The position numbers and the translations under genes were made by a program. The notes under the pieces are model-generated. The model was not told the origin of the DNA and made no database searches. It was given only the letters and a program-made list of their open reading frames with translations. Shown here in pieces: positions 36,034-45,866 of a stretch of 64,000 bases of DNA (positions are counted from its first letter, which is position 1; each line of letters starts with the position of its first letter). This stretch comes from Motilibacter rhizosphaerae (GTDB taxonomy: Bacteria; Actinomycetota; Actinomycetes; Motilibacterales; Motilibacteraceae). The stretch is taken from contig NZ_SGXD01000004.1 in assembly GCF_004216915.1 (NCBI RefSeq), positions 248,001-312,000 of the forward strand. Reading direction: 5' to 3'.

Positions 36034-37902
36034 CTATCCGCGGACGTCGCCGAAGTCGGGCTTCGGGGACGTGGTGCCGCTCGGCGGGATGTCGAGCGTC
36101 TGGAGCGCGAACGACGCGACCTGGTTGAAGACCGGCGCGGCGATGGTCCCGCCGAAGTGGCTGCCCTTCTTGGGCACCGAGATGGTGACGGCCACGACGA
36201 GGCGCGGGTTGTCCGCGGGGACGACGCCGACGAACGACGACTGGTACTTGCCCTGGCAGTAGCCGCCGCAGCCGGGCACCTGCGCGGTGCCGGTCTTGCC
36301 GGCGACGCGGTAGCCGGGGATCGTCGCGTACTTGCCGGTGCCGCCCTCGTAGGTGACGGCCTCCATCATGCTCATCATCTGCTTGGCGACCTGCGGGTCG
36401 ACCACGCGGACCGGCGTCCTGGGCGCCAGCGGCACCGGCGTGCCGTCGGCCTTCGTGACGCTCTGCACGACGGTCGGCGGGATCCGCACCCCGCCGTTGG
36501 CGAGCGTCTGGTAGACGTCCGCGACCTGGAGCAGCGAGGTGGCGAGGCCCTGGCCGAAGGCGACGGTGTAGCGCTGCGAGCCGCTCCACTCGGTGTACTT
36601 CGCGAGGATGCCCGCCGCCTCGCCCTGCAGCCCGGTCTGCGGCTTGGTGCCGATGCCGAACTTCTGCAGGTAGGAGTAGAGCGTCGCCGGGCTCATCAGG
36701 TTGGCGATCTGGATGGTGCCGACGTTGCTCGACTTGGCCAGGATGCCGGTGACGGTCGGGTGCCAGACGCGGTGGGGCTCGTCGTCGTGGAAGAGCTTGT
36801 CCGACATCTTCTTCGTGTAGGGCACCGTGAAGACCTTCGACGGCGTCACCACGCCCTCCTGGAGCGCGGACGCGACCGTCATGACCTTGCTCGTCGAGCC
36901 GGGCTCGAACGAGCTCGCCACGGCCTGGTCGGTGAAGGCCGCGCTCGCGGCGTGGCGGTAGTCGTTGGGGTCGTAGGTCGGCGAGTTGGCCATGGCGTAG
37001 ACCTGGCCCGTCTTGACGTCCAGCGCGATGACGCTGCCCCAGTCCGCGTCGCTCGCCTTGACCTGCGCGGCGATGGCCTCCTGGGCGCGCCACTGGATGT
37101 CGCGGTCCAGGGTGAGCTTCACCGCGGCGCCGTCCACGGGCTCCTTCACCGTCTCCGTGCCGGTCGGCATCACCGCGGTCGACTGCGGGGCCCGCTCGTA
37201 GCGAGCGGTGCCGTCGACGCCCTTGAGCACGCCGTCGAGCATGTACTCGAGCCCCGCGGCGGCCGTGCCGTCGGTGCGCACGTGGCCGACGACGTTCGCG
37301 CCGATGCTGCCCGAGGGGTACGTCCGCTTCGAGGTCGTGCGCAGCTGCACGCCGGAGCGGTCCTGCGCCGGCAGGGCCGCGATCTGCGCGCGCACGGCCG
37401 GCGGCTGGCGCTGCGCGAGCGGCGCGTAGCGCGACTGCTCCTTGAGCGGCTTGCCGGCGTTGCGCTGCTGGACCCGGGTGATCTGGCCGGTGATGTCGGC
37501 GGCGGGCTCGTGGAGGATCGGCGCGAGCGCCGCCCCCACCCGCGCGGGGTCCTTGACGATGGTCGGGTCGGCGATGACGTCGTAGGCCAGCACGTTGGTG
37601 GCGAGCGCGACGCCGTGGCGGTCGGTGATGTCGCCCCGCACCGCGGGCAGCGGCTGCTTCACCAGCCGGTCGTGGAACGCGTCCTGCGCGTACGCCGGGC
37701 CCTCGACCCCCTGCACCTCGAACAGCCGGCCCGCGACGAGCGAGACGAGGAAGAGGAAGGCGAGCAGCACCGCGCGGGTGCGCCGGGAGGAGTCGCCGAG
37801 GCGGAGCGCCGGGCGCGGCGGCGGCGCGGGACGTCGGGGCGGGGGCGCAGGGCGCCGCGGCGCAGCCGCCGCGGGCCGCCGCGGTGCGGTCGTCTGGTTC
37901 AC
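36034..37902 (-). CDS. ftsI: septal transpeptidase FtsI (class B PBP)
   Basis: FtsI (PBP3) cross-links septal peptidoglycan with FtsW. The 622-residue protein has a Pro/Ala/Arg-rich cytoplasmic tail (residues 1-45), one membrane helix (about 48-68), the class B dimerisation domain (VRGDITDRHGVALATNV) and the transpeptidase domain: active-site Ser336 in STSK, SSN in KSSNVGT, and KTGTAQV. An extra CGGYC Cys pair follows KTG, which could form a disulphide outside the cell. The GTG at 37902 overlaps the ftsL stop as GTGA. Confidence 0.97.
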   Translation of the reverse strand: MNQTTAPRRPAAAAPRRPAPPPRRPAPPPRPALRLGDSSRRTRAVLLAFLFLVSLVAGRLFEVQGVEGPAYAQDAFHDRLVKQPLPAVRGDITDRHGVALATNVLAYDVIADPTIVKDPARVGAALAPILHEPAADITGQITRVQQRNAGKPLKEQSRYAPLAQRQPPAVRAQIAALPAQDRSGVQLRTTSKRTYPSGSIGANVVGHVRTDGTAAAGLEYMLDGVLKGVDGTARYERAPQSTAVMPTGTETVKEPVDGAAVKLTLDRDIQWRAQEAIAAQVKASDADWGSVIALDVKTGQVYAMANSPTYDPNDYRHAASAAFTDQAVASSFEPGSTSKVMTVASALQEGVVTPSKVFTVPYTKKMSDKLFHDDEPHRVWHPTVTGILAKSSNVGTIQIANLMSPATLYSYLQKFGIGTKPQTGLQGEAAGILAKYTEWSGSQRYTVAFGQGLATSLLQVADVYQTLANGGVRIPPTVVQSVTKADGTPVPLAPRTPVRVVDPQVAKQMMSMMEAVTYEGGTGKYATIPGYRVAGKTGTAQVPGCGGYCQGKYQSSFVGVVPADNPRLVVAVTISVPKKGSHFGGTIAAPVFNQVASFALQTLDIPPSGTTSPKPDFGDVRG

Positions 37903-38489
37903 CGGCCCCCCGTCGTGCTGGTCTTCGCGCCGCCCTTGGCGGTGCTGGCCCTCGTGCTGCTCTTCGTCGTGCTGGCCTTCGTCGTGCTGCTCTTCGTCGT
38001 GCTGGCCTTCGTGCTGCTCCCCGCCGGAGACGATGCCGCAGGGGTCGCGGCAGCCGCGGCAGGCGCGCCGCGGCGCGCGTCGCAGGGCTTGCCGTAGACC
38101 GTGCCGTTGCGCTCGTCGAGGAAGGTCGGCGAGCAGGCCAGCGTCATGCCCTGCTTGCGCGCCTTCTGCGCCAGCAGCACGCTCGACTCCTGCTGGGCCA
38201 GCAGCGCGGCGTAGCGCTGCTGCTGGTCCTGCAGGGTGGCGGACTCCTTCTCCAGCGAGGCCTGGGTGAAGGCGCCCTGCGCCAGCGCGGTGTTGAGCAG
38301 CAGCATGGCCACCAGCCCCCCGGCGAGCAGGGAGAGCACGAGCAGCACGAACGGCGCGCGCCGGGGGCGGCGCGCGGGGCGGGCCGCGGGGGCCGGCCGC
38401 GGCGTACGCGCTGCGGGGACCGCGGGCGCCCTGCACGGCGCGGCCGTCGTCGCGGCGCCCGTCGGCGTCATCGTGCTCGTGGCGCTCAT
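37899..38489 (-). CDS. ftsL: FtsL-like divisome protein with Ser/Thr/Lys-rich tail
   Basis: The 196-residue product is bitopic: a Pro/Arg-rich cytoplasmic part, one membrane helix (about residues 50-72, [19 protein letters not shown]) and a short coiled coil with a leucine-zipper-like pattern ([21 protein letters not shown]). This is the FtsL layout, and the gene sits between rsmH and ftsI as ftsL does. The outer part then carries two cysteines ([21 protein letters not shown]) and a 60-residue Lys/Ser/Thr/Ala-rich tail, longer than usual. The ATG at 38489 overlaps the rsmH stop as ATGA. Confidence 0.85.
   Translation of the reverse strand: MSATSTMTPTGAATTAAPCRAPAVPAARTPRPAPAARPARRPRRAPFVLLVLSLLAGGLVAMLLLNTALAQGAFTQASLEKESATLQDQQQRYAALLAQQESSVLLAQKARKQGMTLACSPTFLDERNGTVYGKPCDARRGAPAAAAATPAASSPAGSSTKASTTKSSTTKASTTKSSTRASTAKGGAKTSTTGGR
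37954..38010 (-). repeat. 30-bp tandem repeat in the ftsL tail
   Basis: A 30-base unit beginning GTGCTGCTCTTC occurs at 37954 and again, less its last bases, at 37984. It encodes [10 protein letters not shown]-type decapeptides. The number of copies could vary between strains. Confidence 0.8.
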
Positions 38490-39463
38490 CGCGTCTCCCG
38501 GATCCTCTCGGCGGCACGCAGCCGCACCGATGCCGCCCGCGGGTTCGCGGCGACCTCGTCGTCGGTGGCGAGCTCGGCGCCGCGCGTGAGCAGGCGCAGC
38601 TCCGGCTCCATCCCGGCCGGCACCACCGGCAGGCCGGGCGGGAGGTCGACCGTCGCGCGGCGCACGAGCGCCTGCTTGACGATCCGGTCCTCCAGGGACT
38701 GGTACGCGAGGACGACGACCCGGCCGCCGAGGGCCAGGGCGTCGACGGCGGCGGGCAGCGCGCGCTCGAGCACCTCGAGCTCGGCGTTGACCTCGATGCG
38801 CAGCGCCTGGAAGGTGCGCTTCGCGGGGTGGCCGCCCGTGCGCCGCGTCGCCGCGGGGACGGCGTCGCGGACGAGCTCGGCGAGCCGCGCGGTGGAGGAG
38901 AGGGGAGCGACCGCCCGCTCGCGGACGACCGCGTCGGCGATCCGCTTGGCGAAGCGCTCCTCGCCGTAGACGCGCAGCACGCGCGCGAGCTCGCCGGCCG
39001 AGTACGTGTTGAGGACCTCGGCCGCCGTGGTGCCGCGGGTCGGGTCCATGCGCATGTCGAGCGGGGCGTCCTGCGCGTACGCGAAGCCGCGGCGGGCGGC
39101 GTCGAGCTGCAGCGAGCTGACCCCGAGGTCGAACAGCACGCCGGCCACGCGCTCGACGCCCAGCCGCTCGAGCACCTCCCCGACCTCGTCGTAGACCGCG
39201 TGCACCGCGGTCAGCCGGTCGCCGTACGCCGCGAGCCGCTCCCCGGAGCGCTCCAGCGCCTCGGGGTCGCGGTCGAGGCCGACGACGCGCACGGCGGGGA
39301 AGCGGTCGAGCAGCGCCTCGGTGTGGCCGCCCAGGCCGAGGGTCGCGTCGACGACGACCGGGGCGTCCACGCCCTCCACCGCGGGGGCCAGGAGGTCGAG
39401 GCAGCGCTCGAGCAGCACGGGGACGTGCGCGTACGCCGCGCCCTCCGCTCCCTGCTGCTCCAC
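38486..39463 (-). CDS. rsmH: 16S rRNA (cytosine1402-N4) methyltransferase
   Basis: RsmH (MraW) methylates C1402 of 16S rRNA using S-adenosylmethionine. The 325-residue protein has [13 protein letters not shown], the SAM motif [36 protein letters not shown] and the C-terminal [15 protein letters not shown] chose GTG 39463 because it follows GGGGGAG with a short spacer, and the frame before it is not conserved in character. It is the second gene of the dcw block after mraZ; the 179 bases between them show nothing else. Confidence 0.96.
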   Translation of the reverse strand: MEQQGAEGAAYAHVPVLLERCLDLLAPAVEGVDAPVVVDATLGLGGHTEALLDRFPAVRVVGLDRDPEALERSGERLAAYGDRLTAVHAVYDEVGEVLERLGVERVAGVLFDLGVSSLQLDAARRGFAYAQDAPLDMRMDPTRGTTAAEVLNTYSAGELARVLRVYGEERFAKRIADAVVRERAVAPLSSTARLAELVRDAVPAATRRTGGHPAKRTFQALRIEVNAELEVLERALPAAVDALALGGRVVVLAYQSLEDRIVKQALVRRATVDLPPGLPVVPAGMEPELRLLTRGAELATDDEVAANPRAASVRLRAAERIRETR

Positions 39464-39642
39464 GCCGCTCCCCCTCGTGCCCGCCGACCCCGCCCGCCCC
39501 GCTGGTGCCACCCCCTGCTGCCGCCGTGCCGTCCGGTCCCCATCCGCCCGTCCGGCGCGGCGAGCCCCTCCCTGGCGCCGGGGAAGTGGCGTCAGGACGG
39601 GGGTCGGCTCGTCGGGCGGGTGGAGACCGCACGGCACGGCCC

Positions 39643-40083
39643 TCACAGCAGTCGGGGCAGCACCTCCTCCGCCAGCCGCTCGTAGTCCTCCGCCTGGGAG
39701 GTCTGGTACGCGGCCCAGCGGCCCGCGTCCCAGATCTCCACGCGCTTGGCCATGCCGACGACGACGACGTCGCGGTCGAGCCCGGCGTAGTCGCGCAGCG
39801 CCTGCGGGACGGTCACGCGCCCCTGGCGGTCCGGGACCTCGGAGCTGGCGTTGGCGAGGAAGAGGCGCTGGACGACGCGGGAGTCGCGGTCGGTGAACAC
39901 CTGGCGGGACATCGCGTCGGCGACCTCGGCGAAGCGGGCGACGGGCCACACGGTGATGCAGCCCTCCTGCCCGGTCGTCATCACGAGGCCCTCCGCGAAG
40001 CCGTCGCGGAACTTGGCCGGGAGGAACAGCCGGCCCTTCTCGTCGAGGCGCGGGGTGTGCGTGCCGAGGAAGAGCGGCTCCAT
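39643..40083 (-). CDS. mraZ: transcriptional regulator MraZ
   Basis: MraZ is the AbrB-fold ring-forming regulator that represses its own operon, the dcw cluster. The 146-residue protein has two SpoVT/AbrB-like repeats: [22 protein letters not shown] at the N-terminus and [20 protein letters not shown] in the middle, each with the DxxGR core. The ATG at 40083 follows GAGGGGGAG. A five-box operator lies 47 to 91 bases upstream. Confidence 0.97.
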   Translation of the reverse strand: MEPLFLGTHTPRLDEKGRLFLPAKFRDGFAEGLVMTTGQEGCITVWPVARFAEVADAMSRQVFTDRDSRVVQRLFLANASSEVPDRQGRVTVPQALRDYAGLDRDVVVVGMAKRVEIWDAGRWAAYQTSQAEDYERLAEEVLPRLL

Positions 40084-40129
40084 GCGCTCCCCCTCTCGCT
40101 GGTCGACCGCTCCCCGCGGTCGACTGCTG

Positions 40130-40174
40130 CTCCCCTGCGCTCCATGATGCCCCACCGTACTCCCTCTCGCTCCA
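40130..40174 (-). promoter_or_regulatory. MraZ operator: five boxes at exact 10-base period
   Basis: On the minus strand, pentamers TGGAG, GGGAG, TGGGG, TGGAG and GGGAG end at 40170, 40160, 40150, 40140 and 40130, each separated by 5 bases. E. coli MraZ binds TGGGN repeats with 5-base spacers in front of mraZ, so both the spacing and the box type agree. The array would let MraZ repress the whole dcw transcript. Confidence 0.8.
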
Positions 40175-40328
40175 TCCTTGCGGAAGCTGCTCCCCGCGAC
40201 ACCCGTCCGTGGCGCCGCCCGCCCGGGCGGGGCCTGGCCTGCGCGGAAGGGGGACGTCGGGCGCTGGGGGCGACGGGCAGGGGGGCGCCGACGTACCCTG
40301 GCCAGCGGACTCGACGAGGAGGTTTGGC

Positions 40329-41333
40329 GTGACCGCAGTGGCACCGCTCGGCTCCGGCCGGGACGAGCTCGAGGAGCTCGTGACGCCGGAGCAGGTGGCC
40401 GAGGTCGTCGGGCGCATCCGCTCCTGCGTCGAGGGCGTCATCGAGGGCAAGTCCGACGTGGTGAAGACCGCCCTCGCGGTCCTCCTCGCGGAGGGGCACC
40501 TGCTCATCGAGGACGTGCCCGGCGTCGGCAAGACGATGCTGGCCAAGGCCCTCGCGCGCGCCGTGGACTGCACGGTCAACCGCATCCAGTTCACGCCCGA
40601 CCTGCTGCCGAGCGACATCACCGGCGTCTCGGTCTACGACCAGGAGCGGCGCGAGTTCGAGTTCAAGCCGGGCGCGGTGTTCGCCAACATCGTCGTGGGC
40701 GACGAGATCAACCGCGCGTCCCCCAAGACGCAGTCCGCGCTGCTGGAGTGCATGGAGGAGCAGCACGTCACGGTCGACGGCCGCACCTGGATGCTGGAGC
40801 GGCCGTTCATGGTGGTGGCGACGCAGAACCCCGTCGAGATGGACGGCACCTACGCGCTGCCCGAGGCGCAGCTGGACCGCTTCATGGCGCGCGTGTCCAT
40901 GGGCTACCCCTCCGCGGACGCCGAGCTCGAGATGCTGGACGTCCACGGCCGGACCTCGCCGCTCGACGCCCTCACCCCGGTGGCGACCGTCGACGAGGTG
41001 CGCGCGCTGGTCGCCGCCGTCCGCACGGTCCACGTCTCGGCCGAGGTCAAGCGCTACGTCGTGGACCTCGTGACCGCGACCCGCACCTCGCCCGAACTGC
41101 GCCTCGGCGCCTCTCCGCGCGCGACGCTGCACCTCGTGCGCGCCTCCCGCGCCTGGGCGGCGCTCGACCACCGCGACTACGTCATCCCGGACGACGTGCA
41201 GGCGCTGGCCGCCACGGTGCTCACCCACCGCCTCGTCCCCACCGCGGAGGCGCTGATGGCCCGCCGCACCGCCGACCGGATCCTCGCCGACCTCGTCGGT
41301 CGCGTGGCCGTCAGCCCCGGCGCGCGGCGCTAG
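40329..41333 (+). CDS. MoxR family AAA+ ATPase
   Basis: MoxR ATPases act as chaperones, often with von Willebrand A-domain partners. The 334-residue protein has Walker A in [11 protein letters not shown] (Lys68), Walker B in [14 protein letters not shown], sensor 1 in [24 protein letters not shown] and a C-terminal lid. The GTG at 40329 follows AGGAGG with a 6-base spacer. It starts a plus-strand operon with DUF58 and transglutaminase genes, a common triad, and is divergent from mraZ. A possible -10 (TACCCT) is at 40294-40299. Confidence 0.95.
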   Translation: MTAVAPLGSGRDELEELVTPEQVAEVVGRIRSCVEGVIEGKSDVVKTALAVLLAEGHLLIEDVPGVGKTMLAKALARAVDCTVNRIQFTPDLLPSDITGVSVYDQERREFEFKPGAVFANIVVGDEINRASPKTQSALLECMEEQHVTVDGRTWMLERPFMVVATQNPVEMDGTYALPEAQLDRFMARVSMGYPSADAELEMLDVHGRTSPLDALTPVATVDEVRALVAAVRTVHVSAEVKRYVVDLVTATRTSPELRLGASPRATLHLVRASRAWAALDHRDYVIPDDVQALAATVLTHRLVPTAEALMARRTADRILADLVGRVAVSPGARR

Positions 41334-41342
41334 GGCCGGCTG

Positions 41343-42716
41343 GTGGGGAGCCTGCGCCGCCTGCTCCGGATCGTGCGCGGCAGCCTCTCGGGGCTGACCA
41401 CGCGCGGACGCAGCTTCCTCGCCGCCGGCGTGGCCGCCGCGCTCACCGCCGTCGTCCTCGGGCAGTCGAGCATCCTGCGCGTCGGCGTCCTGCTCGCCGT
41501 CGTCCCCCTGCTCGGCGCCTCGGCCGTCACCCGCAGCCAGTACCGCCTCGCCTGCACCCGTCGCGTCGAGCCCGCGCGGGTGCCCGCGGGCGAGACCGCC
41601 GTCGTGACCCTGCGCCTGGACAACGTCTCCCGCATCCACACCGGCGTGCTGCTCGCCGAGGACCGGGTGCCCTACGTCCTCGGCTCCCGCCCGCGCTTCG
41701 TCCTCGACCGGGTCGAGCCGCAGGGCCAGCGCGCCGTCGGCTACCAGGTGCGCTCAGAGGTGCGCGGGCGCTTCGTCCTGGGGCCCCTCGGGGTCCGCCT
41801 CTCCGACCCGTTCGGCATGTGCGAGCTGCACCGGTCGTTCGCCGCCACCGACACCCTCGTCGTCACGCCCGTGGTCGTGCCGCTGCCGGTCCTGCCGCTC
41901 GAGGGCTCGCTGTCCGGGTCGGGCACCAGCTCCGCGCGCAGCGTGGCCGCGGCGGGCGAGGACGACGTGTCGACGCGGGAGTACCGCCACGGCGACGCCC
42001 TGCACCGGGTCCACTGGCGCAGCACCGCACGGCGCGGCGAGCTCATGGTGCGCCGCGAGGAGCAGCCCTGGCAGAGCCGGGCCACGCTGCTGCTCGACGG
42101 CCGCGCCGCCTGCCACGCGGGCGAGGGCCCGAGCTCGAGCTACGAGCGCGCGGTGAGCGCCATCGCCTCCGTCGGCGTCCACCTCGCCACCCGCGGCTAC
42201 GCCCTCACCCTCGTGCTGCCCGACCTCGACGGCGCCGCTGCGGTCTCCCCCGTCGCCGCGCACGCGGGCGTGCGCGGCGAGGAGGCGGCCGCCGCCCTGC
42301 TCGACCGGCTCGCCGTCCTCGACCCCGCCCCCCAGCCCGAGCTCCGGCTCTCCGCGCTCGACGGGCGCGGCGCCGCCGACGCCCTGCTCGTCGCCGTGGT
42401 CGCGGACCTCACGAGCGCCGAGGCCGCCGAGCTCTCCCGGGCGACCGGCACGTCCGGGCGCCGCCGCAGCTGCCTCGCGCTCGTCCTCGACACCGCGACC
42501 TGGCGCCCCGGCGCCACCGTCCAGCCCGGCGCTCCGGGCTCGGGCGCCGCCGCGACCGCCGCGCTGCTGCGGGCCGCCGGCTGGCGCACCGCCGTCCTCG
42601 GCGCCACGACCCCGCTGCCCGAGGCGTGGGCCCTGCTCGTGGGCGGAGTGGGCAGCGCCGCAGCCGCGGGAGCGGCCGCCGCCGGCACGTACGCACGAGA
42701 GGGAGGTGCCGCGTGA
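41343..42716 (+). CDS. DUF58 domain protein
   Basis: The 457-residue protein has two N-terminal hydrophobic helices (about residues 22-60), a beta-rich middle part and the DUF58 core, whose signature is STREYRHGDALHRVHWRSTARRGELMVR. This domain resembles a von Willebrand A fold and is nearly always paired with MoxR. The GTG at 41343 lies 9 bases after the MoxR stop. A role in assembly or quality control of membrane complexes is likely, but the client is unknown. Confidence 0.9.
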   Translation: MGSLRRLLRIVRGSLSGLTTRGRSFLAAGVAAALTAVVLGQSSILRVGVLLAVVPLLGASAVTRSQYRLACTRRVEPARVPAGETAVVTLRLDNVSRIHTGVLLAEDRVPYVLGSRPRFVLDRVEPQGQRAVGYQVRSEVRGRFVLGPLGVRLSDPFGMCELHRSFAATDTLVVTPVVVPLPVLPLEGSLSGSGTSSARSVAAAGEDDVSTREYRHGDALHRVHWRSTARRGELMVRREEQPWQSRATLLLDGRAACHAGEGPSSSYERAVSAIASVGVHLATRGYALTLVLPDLDGAAAVSPVAAHAGVRGEEAAAALLDRLAVLDPAPQPELRLSALDGRGAADALLVAVVADLTSAEAAELSRATGTSGRRRSCLALVLDTATWRPGATVQPGAPGSGAAATAALLRAAGWRTAVLGATTPLPEAWALLVGGVGSAAAAGAAAAGTYAREGGAA

Positions 42717-45091
42717 GCGCAGCAGTCAGCGCCAGGATCCGCGTCCTGGTCGTCGAGGTCGTCGCCGTCCTGCTCACGGCCGGGGCCCTCGACCCGCTGC
42801 TCGACGGCACCGGCTGGGCCTGGACCGTCGCGCTGTCGACCGCCACTGCCGTGCTCGTCGCCGAGCTGCTGCGCCGGGCCGGGCTGCCCCGCCCGCTCGT
42901 CCCCGTCGGCACCCTCGCCGCGCTGCTCGTCGAGCTCGTCGTCACCCGGGTGCACGACGTCGCGCCGTACGGCATGGTGCCCTCGCTGCCGGCGCTGCGC
43001 GCCCTCGGCCACCTCACCAGCACCGGGTTCTCCGACTCCTCGGCCTACACCGCCCCGGTCACCCCGACGCCCGGGCTGATGCTGCTCGTCGCGGGCGGCA
43101 CCGGGTTCGTCGCGGTCGCCGTCGACACGCTCGCTGTCACGTACCGGCGTCCGGCGGTGGCCGGGCTCCCCCTGCTCGCGCTGTACGCCGTCCCCGCCGC
43201 CATCGCGCCCCACGGCGTGCCGTGGTACTGGTTCGCGCTCGGGGCGACGGGCTACCTCGCCCTGCTCTACACCGAGTCCCGCGACCGGGTGACGCGCTGG
43301 GGCCGCGTCCTCGGGCTGCGCGGCGGAGGTCCGCGCACCTCCGCGCTCGGCGCCCTCGGCCGCCGCGTCGGCGGGACCGCGCTCGCCGCGGCCGTCGTCG
43401 TGCCCGCCGTCGCGCCCGGGGTCGGGGACGACCCGCTCCACCTCGGTGACGCCACCGCCGGCGACGGGCTCAGCTCCGGCCAGATCGGCAGCACGGACCC
43501 GCTCGTCAACCTCTCCCGGGACCTCGGCCAGCGCACGCCCGTACCGGTGCTCTCGTTCTCGGTGCCGACCGCGGGCGGGCAGGCCGCGCCGTACCTCCGC
43601 ACAGCGGTGTTCGACCGCTTCAACGGCAACCGGTGGGTGCACGACACCCCCACGGCCAGCACCACGGCGGTCGGCGGCACGCTGACGACCGGGTTCCCGG
43701 CGACGACCGGTGAGGCCCGCACGGTGACGGTGGCGACGCAGGACGGGCTGACCACGCACTACCTCCCGCTGCCCTACGGCAGCACGAAGGTGACCGGGCT
43801 GAAGGGCGGCTGGAGCGCCGACAGCAGCTCCGAGGAGGTGTTCAGCACCGGCAAGAAGGTCTCGGGGCTGCACTACTCCGTCCGCCAGGCCGACCCGGCC
43901 CCCGTGCCGAGCGCGCTGCTCAAGCAGACGACGCCCGCGAAGCTCGGGGCGCGCTACCTCGACACCGGCGGCCTGGACACGTCCAGCGTGTTCCTGACCG
44001 CACGTGAGCAGGCGGTGGGCGAGGAGAGCCGCCCCTATGCCCAGGCCCTGCTGCTGCAGAGCTGGTTCCGCGACCGCGGCGGCTTCGCCTACGACGAGTC
44101 CGCGCCCGTCCCCGTGTCAGGCACGAGGACGTTGATCGACACGTTCCTCACCGAGCGGCGCGGCTTCTGCGTGCACTACGCGAGCGCCATGGTGCTCATG
44201 GCCCGCAGCCTGGGGATCCCCGCCCGGCTGGCGATCGGCTACCTGCCGGGCGCGCAGCAGAGCACCCGGGACGGGCAGTCCCGCTACGTCGTCACCAGCG
44301 TCGAGTCCCACGCCTGGCCCGAGCTCTACTTCAAGGACTACGGCTGGCTGCGCTTCGAGCCCACCCCGCGCAGCGACGGCCTGACCCAGTCCCCGGCGTA
44401 CGCGACGGCGGGCACCGAGGACCAGATCGCCGCGCTCACCGCGACCGCCTCGGCCTCCGCGAGCAGCGCTCCGAGCTCGTCGTCCTCGTCCTCGGCGAGC
44501 GCGTCGCGCGGCTCGCGTCCAGACGACACGATCTCCGCCACCTCGGGCGGGGGGTCCGGCGGTAGCGGGGGCAGCCGCACCCCGCTGCTCGTGCTCGCCG
44601 GCGCGCTCGCCGTCGTCCTGCTCGCCCTGCTGCCGGCGCTCGCCCGGCGGCGGCTGCGCGGGCGCCGGCAGCGTGCGGCCGGTGTGCCCGCGCTGTGGGA
44701 CGAGCTCAGCGACACCGCCGCCGACCTCGGCCTGCCGGGCTTCTCGCGCTCGCACACGCCGCGCCAGTACGCCGCCCTGCTCGGCCGCTACATCGGGATG
44801 CGCCCGGGGACCGGCAGCCCGCTCGAGGCGCTCGCCGCGGCGTACGAGCGGAGCAGGTACGCCCCCGACGCCCCCGCCTCGCTCCTGCCCGGCGCGCGGG
44901 CGCAGCTGGCCGAGGTGCGCACGGCGCTCGGCGAGGCAGTCGGCCGCCGCGACCGCTGGCGCGCCGCGCTGCTGCCCCGGTCCACCTGGGGCGGCCTGCT
45001 GGCGAGGACCGCCCGCGCCTCCGAGTGGCGGCCCTGGTCGGGGCGCGGCACCGGGCGCTCCCAGCGGGGGGTGGCCGCGGCGCGGCGCTAG
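42713..45091 (+). CDS. TgpA-like transglutaminase-domain membrane protein
   Basis: The 792-residue protein has about six N-terminal membrane helices (DUF3488 region, to residue 235), an extracytoplasmic transglutaminase-like domain and a further helix near residue 625, followed by a cytoplasmic DUF4129-like end (RQYAALLGRYIGMRPG). The papain-like triad is Cys486 (ERRGFCVHYASAM), His533 (VESHAWPELYF) and Asp542 (FKDYGW). A Ser-rich linker follows. It overlaps DUF58 by GTGA. Proteins of this type are thought to modify the cell surface or envelope proteins. Confidence 0.93.
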   Translation: MSAAVSARIRVLVVEVVAVLLTAGALDPLLDGTGWAWTVALSTATAVLVAELLRRAGLPRPLVPVGTLAALLVELVVTRVHDVAPYGMVPSLPALRALGHLTSTGFSDSSAYTAPVTPTPGLMLLVAGGTGFVAVAVDTLAVTYRRPAVAGLPLLALYAVPAAIAPHGVPWYWFALGATGYLALLYTESRDRVTRWGRVLGLRGGGPRTSALGALGRRVGGTALAAAVVVPAVAPGVGDDPLHLGDATAGDGLSSGQIGSTDPLVNLSRDLGQRTPVPVLSFSVPTAGGQAAPYLRTAVFDRFNGNRWVHDTPTASTTAVGGTLTTGFPATTGEARTVTVATQDGLTTHYLPLPYGSTKVTGLKGGWSADSSSEEVFSTGKKVSGLHYSVRQADPAPVPSALLKQTTPAKLGARYLDTGGLDTSSVFLTAREQAVGEESRPYAQALLLQSWFRDRGGFAYDESAPVPVSGTRTLIDTFLTERRGFCVHYASAMVLMARSLGIPARLAIGYLPGAQQSTRDGQSRYVVTSVESHAWPELYFKDYGWLRFEPTPRSDGLTQSPAYATAGTEDQIAALTATASASASSAPSSSSSSSASASRGSRPDDTISATSGGGSGGSGGSRTPLLVLAGALAVVLLALLPALARRRLRGRRQRAAGVPALWDELSDTAADLGLPGFSRSHTPRQYAALLGRYIGMRPGTGSPLEALAAAYERSRYAPDAPASLLPGARAQLAEVRTALGEAVGRRDRWRAALLPRSTWGGLLARTARASEWRPWSGRGTGRSQRGVAAARR

Positions 45092-45132
45092 CCGTCCCCG
45101 GACGCGGCGCGGCGCTCGCCTGGACGCAGCGC

Positions 45133-45161
45133 GGCCCCGACGACGCGTGGTCGTCGGGGCC
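45133..45161. terminator. hairpin after the transglutaminase gene
   Basis: GGCCCCGACGAC (45133-45144) pairs perfectly with GTCGTCGGGGCC (45150-45161) around a 5-base loop. It lies between the converging transglutaminase and DUF3040 genes and may serve both. Confidence 0.8.
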
Positions 45162-45224
45162 GGAGGGTCTCGCTGCTGGTCGGCGGGCCGGTGGAGCAGC
45201 GGGCCGGTGGAGCAGCGGCTGCTG

Positions 45225-45614
45225 CTAGCGGCCGTCCGCCTCGCGCCGGCGGTTCCAGCGGTCCTCGAAGCGCTGCATGACCGGGCGCGGGGCGCGGGCG
45301 GGACGAGGACCCGCCGGCTGACCGGCTGCCCGGGCGGCGGCGCCGGGGAGCTGGCGCCAGCTGTGCACGGCGAGGAGCGCCGACAGGATCATGACGACGG
45401 CACCGAGGACGCCCAGGGCGATGATCTTGACGATGACGCCCACCAGGAGCAGGGCGATACCGACGAGGACTCCCGCGGCTGCGCGGATCGCGCGGCGCCG
45501 GTGCATGCGCCGGAGGTCGTGGCCCCGCAGCGACGATGCGAACTTCGGATCCTCGGCATACAGCGCCCGCTCCATCTGCTCGAGCAGCCGTTGCTCGTGG
45601 TCAGAGAGCGGCAC
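45225..45614 (-). CDS. DUF3040 membrane protein
   Basis: This 129-residue actinobacterial protein starts MPLSDHEQRLLEQMERALYAEDPKFASSLRG, which is the DUF3040 signature, followed by two adjacent membrane helices (about residues 45-85) and a Pro/Arg-rich tail. The GTG at 45614 follows GAGGAGG with a 5-base spacer and fits the family start better than a longer frame at 45635. Its function is unknown; in other actinobacteria it is often close to the mraZ/dinB neighbourhood, as here. Confidence 0.92.
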   Translation of the reverse strand: MPLSDHEQRLLEQMERALYAEDPKFASSLRGHDLRRMHRRRAIRAAAGVLVGIALLLVGVIVKIIALGVLGAVVMILSALLAVHSWRQLPGAAARAAGQPAGPRPARAPRPVMQRFEDRWNRRREADGR

Positions 45615-45866
45615 GATGACCTCCTCCACGCCCACCCGCGACGACCGCGGGTGCCCCCAGGATATGTGCGGTTCCCGCCTCGGGAAACCCGACGGGGGAA
45701 GCAGGTGCTGCTGTCGGTGCGGCTACCCACTCCCGGTGATCGGTGAACACCGCGGCGGGCTTGAGACAGCATGCTCCCGCGGTCTGCCGAGGGTCGGGCC
45801 GGGGGTCCTCCGGGAGGCCCGGCGCAGTGCCGCGGACCCTGCTCACCAGCTCCCTCACCCGCTCCC

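Noticed and set aside
40178-42712. Plus-strand open frame upstream of the transglutaminase gene
   Set aside because: Its translation is a shadow of MoxR and DUF58 in another frame, rich in Arg/Ala/Pro with no recognisable domain. The true start is the GTG at 42713.
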